The notes under the pieces: model-generated
The model's database searches: none
Told to the model about the DNA's origin: nothing
The model's input: only the letters and a program-made list of their open reading frames with translations
Translations under genes and position numbers: made by a program
Shown here: piece after piece, positions 51,580 to 56,176 of the stretch
How positions within the stretch are numbered: the first letter of the stretch is position 1
Layout of the letters: every line of letters starts with the position of its first letter
NCBI GenBank assembly: GCA_904420535.1
Contig: CAJFVQ010000053.1
Span: forward strand, 1-56,176
Source: Candidatus Cryptoclostridium obscurum
GTDB lineage: Bacteria; Bacillota; Dehalobacteriia; UBA7702
Length of the DNA: 56,176 bases
Direction: 5' to 3'

Positions 51580-53324
51580 GAGTTACCGTTGGTATGGGTA
51601 GTTGCGGCATTGCCGCTGGTGCCCAAAAAACATGGAATGTTTTGGAACACTGTTTCAAGGAACAAGGTATTTCCCTTTCCGTGGAGCAGGTAGGATGTAT
51701 TGGCATGTGTTTCAACGAACCCATTGTGGAAGTTATCACAGATACGGATCATTTCTATTATGGCAAGGTCAATGGAGAAATGGCGGCGGAGATCGTAGAA
51801 AAGCACATTAAGGGCGGAGTACCAGTAGAGGAATACTTGATTCCCGAAGAGGAAATGGAATTCCTAACAAAACAGACTCGGGTCGCCTTGCGGAATTGTG
51901 GTATCATTGATCCGGAAAAAATTGAAGAATACATCGGTCGCGGCGGTTACCAAGGATTAGAAAAAGTATTGACGACCATGACCCCCCAGGAAGTGATTGA
52001 AGAAATCAAAATTTCGGGTTTGCGAGGACGCGGTGGAGCGGGATTTCCCACCTGGTTTAAATGGAACGCCGCCCATGAAAGTCCGGGAGAAGAAAAATAT
52101 GTGATTTGTAATGCTGATGAAGGAGATCCCGGTGCCTTTATGGACCGCAGCCTTTTGGAGGGTGATCCCCACGCAGTCATGGAGGGAATGATGATCGCCG
52201 CTTATGCCATTGGTGCAAATCACGGTGTGTTTTATGTCCGGGCGGAATATCCTTTGGCTATTCAACGTTTGGAAAAAGCTATGGCTCAAGCCAGAGAAAA
52301 AGGATATCTAGGGCAAAATATCTTAGGCTCAGACTTTTCTTTTGATTTGGAAGTTAAGGCAGGAGCAGGTGCTTTCGTTTGCGGCGAGGAAACTGCTCTC
52401 ATCGCATCCTTGGAGGGGGAACGCGGTATGCCTCGACTGAAGCCACCGTTTCCAGCTCAGAGAGGGTATTGGCAGAAACCCAGCAATATCAATAATGTAG
52501 AAACCTATGGAAATGTGCCCTGGATTATACGGGAAGGCGGTAAAGCTTTTGCCGCGATGGGAACGGATAAGAGCAAAGGAACCAAGGTATTTGCTCTGGC
52601 CGGTAAAGTGAAACATGGCGGATTGGTAGAAGTTCCTATGGGGATGACTATTCGTGAAATCATTTTTGATATCGGCGGCGGAATTAAGGACAATCGGGAG
52701 ATTAAAGGTGTCCAGATGGGAGGTCCCTCCGGTGGATGTATCCCAAAAGACCTTCTGGATACGCCGGTGGATTACGAGAGCATTACCAAAGCCGGTGCCA
52801 TTATGGGGTCCGGCGGTATGATTGTCATGGATGAAACCACTTGTATGGTAGATATGGCTCGTTTCTTCATGAATTTTACCCAGGAAGAAAGTTGTGGGAA
52901 ATGTGTCCACTGCCGTATTGGCACCAAGCGAATGCTTGAAATCTTAGATCGTATCGTAGAAGGCAAAGGCCGGGAAGGCGATATTGAGTTACTGGAAGAG
53001 TTGGGGCAAGGGATCATTGACGGTTCTCTCTGCGGACTGGGCCAAAGCGCCCCAAATCCTGCTTTATCTACCATTGCTCAATTTCGCGAAGAATATAACG
53101 CCCATATTTATGAGAAAAAATGTCCTGCCCATAAATGTAAGCCACTCCTCACTTTCACCATTGATGAGGATAAATGTACAGGCTGCGGCGCATGCGCCAA
53201 AAAATGTCCGGTGGACGCCATCCGTGGTGAGAAGAAACAACCTCACGAAATTGACGCTTCGCTGTGTACCCGTTGCGGAAGCTGTGAAGCTACTTGTCGT
53301 TTCGATGCGGTGCACGTGGATTAA
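51576..53324 (+). CDS. NuoF/HydB-like NADH-binding flavoprotein
   Basis: A 582-residue multi-domain subunit. It has a thioredoxin-like N-terminus (1-95; GMGSCGIAAGA...VGCIGMC with 2Fe-2S cysteines), the NuoF core with NADH/FMN motifs GRGGAGFPTWFKW near residue 150 and CNADEGDPGAFMDRSLLEGDPHAV near 175, the N3 4Fe-4S motif SCGKCVHCRIG near 440, and a C-terminal two-cluster ferredoxin domain (CTGCGACAKKCPVDAI, CTRCGSCEATC). It oxidises or reduces NAD(H). The same architecture occurs in electron-bifurcating hydrogenase HydB and the Stn transhydrogenase. No hydrogenase or formate dehydrogenase gene follows in the window. Confidence 0.94.
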   Translation: MRVTVGMGSCGIAAGAQKTWNVLEHCFKEQGISLSVEQVGCIGMCFNEPIVEVITDTDHFYYGKVNGEMAAEIVEKHIKGGVPVEEYLIPEEEMEFLTKQTRVALRNCGIIDPEKIEEYIGRGGYQGLEKVLTTMTPQEVIEEIKISGLRGRGGAGFPTWFKWNAAHESPGEEKYVICNADEGDPGAFMDRSLLEGDPHAVMEGMMIAAYAIGANHGVFYVRAEYPLAIQRLEKAMAQAREKGYLGQNILGSDFSFDLEVKAGAGAFVCGEETALIASLEGERGMPRLKPPFPAQRGYWQKPSNINNVETYGNVPWIIREGGKAFAAMGTDKSKGTKVFALAGKVKHGGLVEVPMGMTIREIIFDIGGGIKDNREIKGVQMGGPSGGCIPKDLLDTPVDYESITKAGAIMGSGGMIVMDETTCMVDMARFFMNFTQEESCGKCVHCRIGTKRMLEILDRIVEGKGREGDIELLEELGQGIIDGSLCGLGQSAPNPALSTIAQFREEYNAHIYEKKCPAHKCKPLLTFTIDEDKCTGCGACAKKCPVDAIRGEKKQPHEIDASLCTRCGSCEATCRFDAVHVD

Positions 53325-53339
53325 GAGAGGAGATATGAC

Positions 53340-55442
53340 ATGAGTACATTTCAATTAACCATTGACGGAAAAGTCTGCTCCGCAAACCAGGGAGAAACGA
53401 TTTTGACAGTGGCAACACGCAACGGGATCGAAATCCCCACCCTTTGTTACCATCCTTCGGTAGCAATCTACGGGGCTTGCGGCATCTGTCTTGTAGAAGC
53501 AGATGGAAATCCGAAATTGCTTCGCGCTTGCGCCACAGAGGCGCGCGAAGGCATGGTAGTAAATACAAAAAGCCGCCGGGCGGAACAAGGCAGAAAATTG
53601 GCATTGGAGCTTCTTCTTTCAGATCATCGAGGAGATTGTCGCCCTCCTTGTGTAGAGGCGTGTCCTGCTCATACCGATTGTCAAGGATATGTGGGGTTGA
53701 TTGCCAACGGGGAATATAAAGAAGCGTTAAAAGTGTTAAAGGAAATTGTGCCTTTGCCGGCGTCCATTGGTCGCGTTTGTCCCCATCCTTGTGAGAGTGC
53801 CTGCCGTCGGAAACTGGTGGAACAGCCGTTGGCCATCGCTCAATTAAAAACTTTCATCGCTGATCTGGATCTGGCAGACGAAAATCCCTTTTTGGCGGAG
53901 AAAGCTCCGTCCAGCGGAAAGCGTGTCGCCGTGATTGGCGGCGGTCCCGCCGGACTTACCGTTTCCCATTACCTTGCGCGGTACGGCCATGATGTTGAAA
54001 TCTTTGAGGCCATGCCCAAAGCCGGGGGAATGCTCCGTTACGGGATCCCTCAATATCGTTTGCCTAAAGAGGTTTTGGATCAGGAGATTGCTTTGATCGA
54101 AGCCATGGGGGTGCGAATTCATTGCGATACTCGCATTGGTAAGGATATTTTGTTTGAAGATTTAGAAAAACAATACGACGCGGTTTACATTGGCATCGGT
54201 GCATGGAAAAGTGCACCTATGCGCTGCAAAGGTGAAGAAAGTCAGGGGGTACTGGGCGGTATTGATTTTCTGATCGACGTGGCGCAGCGAAAACCTGTTG
54301 CTATGGGGCGTCGTGTCGCCGTGGTTGGCGGCGGCAATACGGCCATGGACGCTTGCCGTACCGCCATGCGTTTGGGGGCAGAAAAAGTTTATGTACTGTA
54401 TCGCCGTACCAGGGCAGAAATGCCTGCGGAAGAAATTGAAATTGTGGAAGCGATGGAAGAAGGCGTGGAATTTAAATTCCTTGTCGCTCCTACGGAGGTT
54501 TTATCCAAAGACGGCAAAGTCACAGGCATAAAACTTCAGAAAATGGAATTGGGAGAAGCCGATGCTTCCGGACGCCGGAGACCCGTTCCTATAGAAGGCG
54601 CCATTGAAACATTGGAATTGGATACGGTCATAGCGGCTATTGGTCAAAAAGTCGTTACTGACGGCATTCCCGTGGCTTTGACTGATTGGAATACCATTGC
54701 CGCTGATGAGCACACCTTTCTCACCGATCGCAAAGGGGTTTTTGCCGGCGGTGACAGCATCAACGATGGTCCGGGAATCGCCATTTCTGCCATTGCCCAT
54801 GCCCGTCAGGGAGCAGATATTATTGACAGTTATTTGAAAGGCGATATGGTGCCATACTCAAAACCTTATATTGTAACGCGTCAGGATCTGACAGAAGAAG
54901 ATTTTTTAGATCGCGCTAAAATTCCCAGAGCGATTATGGCGCATTTATCTCCGGAAGAGCGAAAGCGGAATTTCAAAGAAGTGAATTTCGGTTTTACCGA
55001 AGAACAGGCAAAGGAGGAAGCCTCCCGCTGCTTGGAATGCGGTTGTGCCGATTATTTCCAATGCAAACTGATCCATTACGGACAACAATATCATGTAGAT
55101 CCCCAAAGATTTTCCGCAGAACCTCGGAGACGGAAATCAGTTGCCGTGAATGACTATATTGAGTATTGCGCCGAAAAATGCATTCTTTGTGGCCAATGCG
55201 TCCGTGTCTGTGAAGAAGTTGCAGGAAAAGGGGTACTTGGTTTAGTTCATCGCGGTTTTGAGACTCTTGTAAATACTGAGTTCTGTAAAACACTTGAGCT
55301 CACGGAATGTCTTTCTTGCGGACGCTGCGTTGACCTTTGTCCCACCGGAGCGCTGATGGAAACCTGGGTTGGGAAGAAACGCGTTCCACTAAAAGAAAAC
55401 AATATTTATCCATCGGTTTTCCCAAAATGCGCGGATCGCTGA
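53340..55442 (+). CDS. NfnB/GltD-like flavoprotein with NuoG-type ends
   Basis: A 700-residue fusion. The N-terminal 2Fe-2S domain (Cys36, 47, 50 and 64) and a NuoG-like His-Cys region (DHRGDC) come first. A GltD-like 4Fe-4S segment (about 100-160) and a two-nucleotide flavoprotein core follow, with FAD at VIGGGPAGLTVSHY near residue 198 and NADPH at VVGGGNTAMDACRTAMRLGA near 325, the latter as in NfnB. A C-terminal ferredoxin domain holds CILCGQCVRVCEE and CLSCGRCVDLCPTGAL. With the two upstream genes it matches the subunit plan of the Sporomusa-type Nfn (Stn) transhydrogenase, so it probably binds NADPH and the bifurcating flavin. That assignment is inference. Confidence 0.88.
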   Translation: MSTFQLTIDGKVCSANQGETILTVATRNGIEIPTLCYHPSVAIYGACGICLVEADGNPKLLRACATEAREGMVVNTKSRRAEQGRKLALELLLSDHRGDCRPPCVEACPAHTDCQGYVGLIANGEYKEALKVLKEIVPLPASIGRVCPHPCESACRRKLVEQPLAIAQLKTFIADLDLADENPFLAEKAPSSGKRVAVIGGGPAGLTVSHYLARYGHDVEIFEAMPKAGGMLRYGIPQYRLPKEVLDQEIALIEAMGVRIHCDTRIGKDILFEDLEKQYDAVYIGIGAWKSAPMRCKGEESQGVLGGIDFLIDVAQRKPVAMGRRVAVVGGGNTAMDACRTAMRLGAEKVYVLYRRTRAEMPAEEIEIVEAMEEGVEFKFLVAPTEVLSKDGKVTGIKLQKMELGEADASGRRRPVPIEGAIETLELDTVIAAIGQKVVTDGIPVALTDWNTIAADEHTFLTDRKGVFAGGDSINDGPGIAISAIAHARQGADIIDSYLKGDMVPYSKPYIVTRQDLTEEDFLDRAKIPRAIMAHLSPEERKRNFKEVNFGFTEEQAKEEASRCLECGCADYFQCKLIHYGQQYHVDPQRFSAEPRRRKSVAVNDYIEYCAEKCILCGQCVRVCEEVAGKGVLGLVHRGFETLVNTEFCKTLELTECLSCGRCVDLCPTGALMETWVGKKRVPLKENNIYPSVFPKCADR

Positions 55443-55613
55443 TCTTAATGACCATGGGAAAATTTTCAAAATTAGACAAAACAGACAGAAGGGTAAATCC
55501 AATGTTATTGCTATTGGTGTGACATGGTCAACCGTTACACCATCGGTTTCCCTAAATTAATTATGATTGATTCAAATTTGTACATAATATTGCTGAATTT
55601 TGATTCAGTTCTT

Positions 55614-55648
55614 AAAATCCCATTCTCTTAAGAGAATGGGATTTTTTG
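55614..55648. terminator. Bidirectional intrinsic terminator
   Basis: AAAATCCCATTCTCTT (55614-55629) and AAGAGAATGGGATTTT (55630-55645) form a perfect 16-bp palindrome with flanking A and T runs. It lies between the operon and the convergent sigma-54 regulator. The upstream stretch 55443-55610 contains nothing else recognisable. Confidence 0.9.
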
Positions 55649-55666
55649 ATGCAAAAGATATTTTGT

Positions 55667-56176
55667 TCATTGTGATGGACGAAGGAAACCAAACTTTTTT
55701 ATACGATAATAAAGTGCTTCTCTATGGATTCCTAAGATTTTTGCTGCTCTGGAAATGTTCCAATTGGTCTCTTCCAATGTTTTTTTTACTAAATGGCGTT
55801 CTGTTTCCGCAAGGACTTCATTAAGTGTTCGCTGTTTAGGTTCTGATTGAGAAGATTCAAATGTATTGCTATTGCAATGGCTTTGATTTACTGCATTTTG
55901 GATATAATGTGGCAGATCTTGTTGGTGGATAATAGCTCTTCCTCGAGACAGAAAATTCATTGCATATTCGATCGCATTATCCAATTCCCTAACATTTCCG
56001 GGCCACTGATAGTTTAGAAAAAGTTGTTCAACGTCATCATCGATAGAGTGTATTTGCAGATTGTATTCACTGTTGTACCGATTAATAAAAAAACGAGTTA
56101 ATTCCAGAACATCTTTGTCCCGCTTGGCAAGAGGGGGAATCTCCAAGGTTAAAACGGCCAAACGGAAATATAAATC
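55667..56176 (-). CDS. Sigma-54-dependent activator, C-terminal part
   Basis: The visible 169 residues are the end of a sigma-54 enhancer-binding protein. The frame continues beyond the window edge (DLYFRLAVLTLEIPPL). It contains the C-terminal part of the AAA+ domain (NYQWPGNVRELDNAIEYAMNF) and a Fis-type helix-turn-helix (LVKKTLEETNWNISRAAKILGIHREALYYRIKKFG) that ends the protein. The usual LRER box reads LAKRDKD, a mild change. It activates sigma-54 promoters in response to an N-terminal signal domain outside the window. The target is unknown; it converges on the transhydrogenase-like operon. Confidence 0.93.
   Translation of the reverse strand, partial: DLYFRLAVLTLEIPPLAKRDKDVLELTRFFINRYNSEYNLQIHSIDDDVEQLFLNYQWPGNVRELDNAIEYAMNFLSRGRAIIHQQDLPHYIQNAVNQSHCNSNTFESSQSEPKQRTLNEVLAETERHLVKKTLEETNWNISRAAKILGIHREALYYRIKKFGFLRPSQ

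Noticed and set aside
1-56176. CRISPR array or prophage
   Set aside because: No regularly spaced repeats, no cas or phage structural genes; the DnaD/DnaI pair lies in a chromosomal context.

Overview
The window reads as chromosomal DNA of an anaerobic, acetogenic (Wood-Ljungdahl) Firmicute of moderate-to-low GC. Three things support this: the core order tepA-ylzJ / ftsK(spoIIIE) / rodZ-like / rimO / pgsA / cinA / thpR / recA / recX / rny / ymdB, the conserved neighbourhood known from Bacillus and Clostridia; a codY gene; and a complete CODH/acetyl-CoA synthase operon. Genus cannot be fixed from the sequence alone. A Peptococcaceae-like or Sporomusa-like acetogen is the best guess.

Layout. 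1-350: the 3' end of an IS200/IS605-type element. 367-2287 (minus strand): an UppP-like membrane protein that lacks the family's catalytic residues, then ylzJ and tepA. 2482-13570: DNA translocase, rodZ-like, rimO, pgsA, cinA, thpR, recA, recX, rny, an unknown protein and ymdB, mostly overlapping or tightly packed. 13738-16356: a possible leader peptide, M19 dipeptidase, PHP phosphoesterase and cobS. 16590-18489: codY, a Nudix-fold protein with a degenerate Nudix box, tRNA-Pro(TGG), tRNA-Gln(CTG) and a 55-aa Cys-rich protein. 18560-19280: a decayed IS256-type transposase.

19756-30868 is the metabolic centrepiece: cooC, acsA (CODH), acsB (ACS), acsC, acsV (corrinoid reductive activator), a second CooC/AcsF-type ATPase, acsD and acsE. 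A good sigma-A promoter lies upstream and a strong terminator downstream. All cluster ligands I could check are present. Together these proteins carry out the carbonyl branch: AcsE methylates the corrinoid protein AcsCD, AcsV reactivates it, AcsA makes CO, AcsB assembles acetyl-CoA, and the two ATPases are presumed nickel-loading factors. Genes of the methyl (folate) branch are not in the window.

31117-38205 holds a cell-wall amidase, a small Cys-rich protein, a MerR regulator divergent from a heterodimeric ABC exporter (the shared control region has a textbook 19-bp-spacer MerR promoter) and a SLOG-like protein. 38647-45499 holds an Lrp-type regulator with an aminotransferase, trkA-trkH, DnaD- and DnaI-like replication proteins and a nitrilase-family amidase. 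45920-50768 holds a phosphohexomutase, a PaaK-type CoA ligase with an ACT protein, and an SLH-3D cell-surface protein. 51049-55442 is a three-gene flavin/iron-sulfur oxidoreductase operon (NuoE-like, NuoF-like, and an NfnB/GltD-like protein with NuoG-type ends). It resembles the Sporomusa-type electron-bifurcating transhydrogenase (Stn) and would connect NADH, NADPH and ferredoxin pools to the acetyl-CoA pathway. The window ends inside a sigma-54 activator gene on the minus strand.

No CRISPR array, rRNA or prophage was seen. The points most worth a second look are the catalytically degenerate UppP and Nudix homologues, the MerR/ABC/SLOG locus, the Stn-like operon, U-tract-less hairpins inside the acs operon, a leader ORF and terminator overlapping the dipeptidase start, and several broken small genes.
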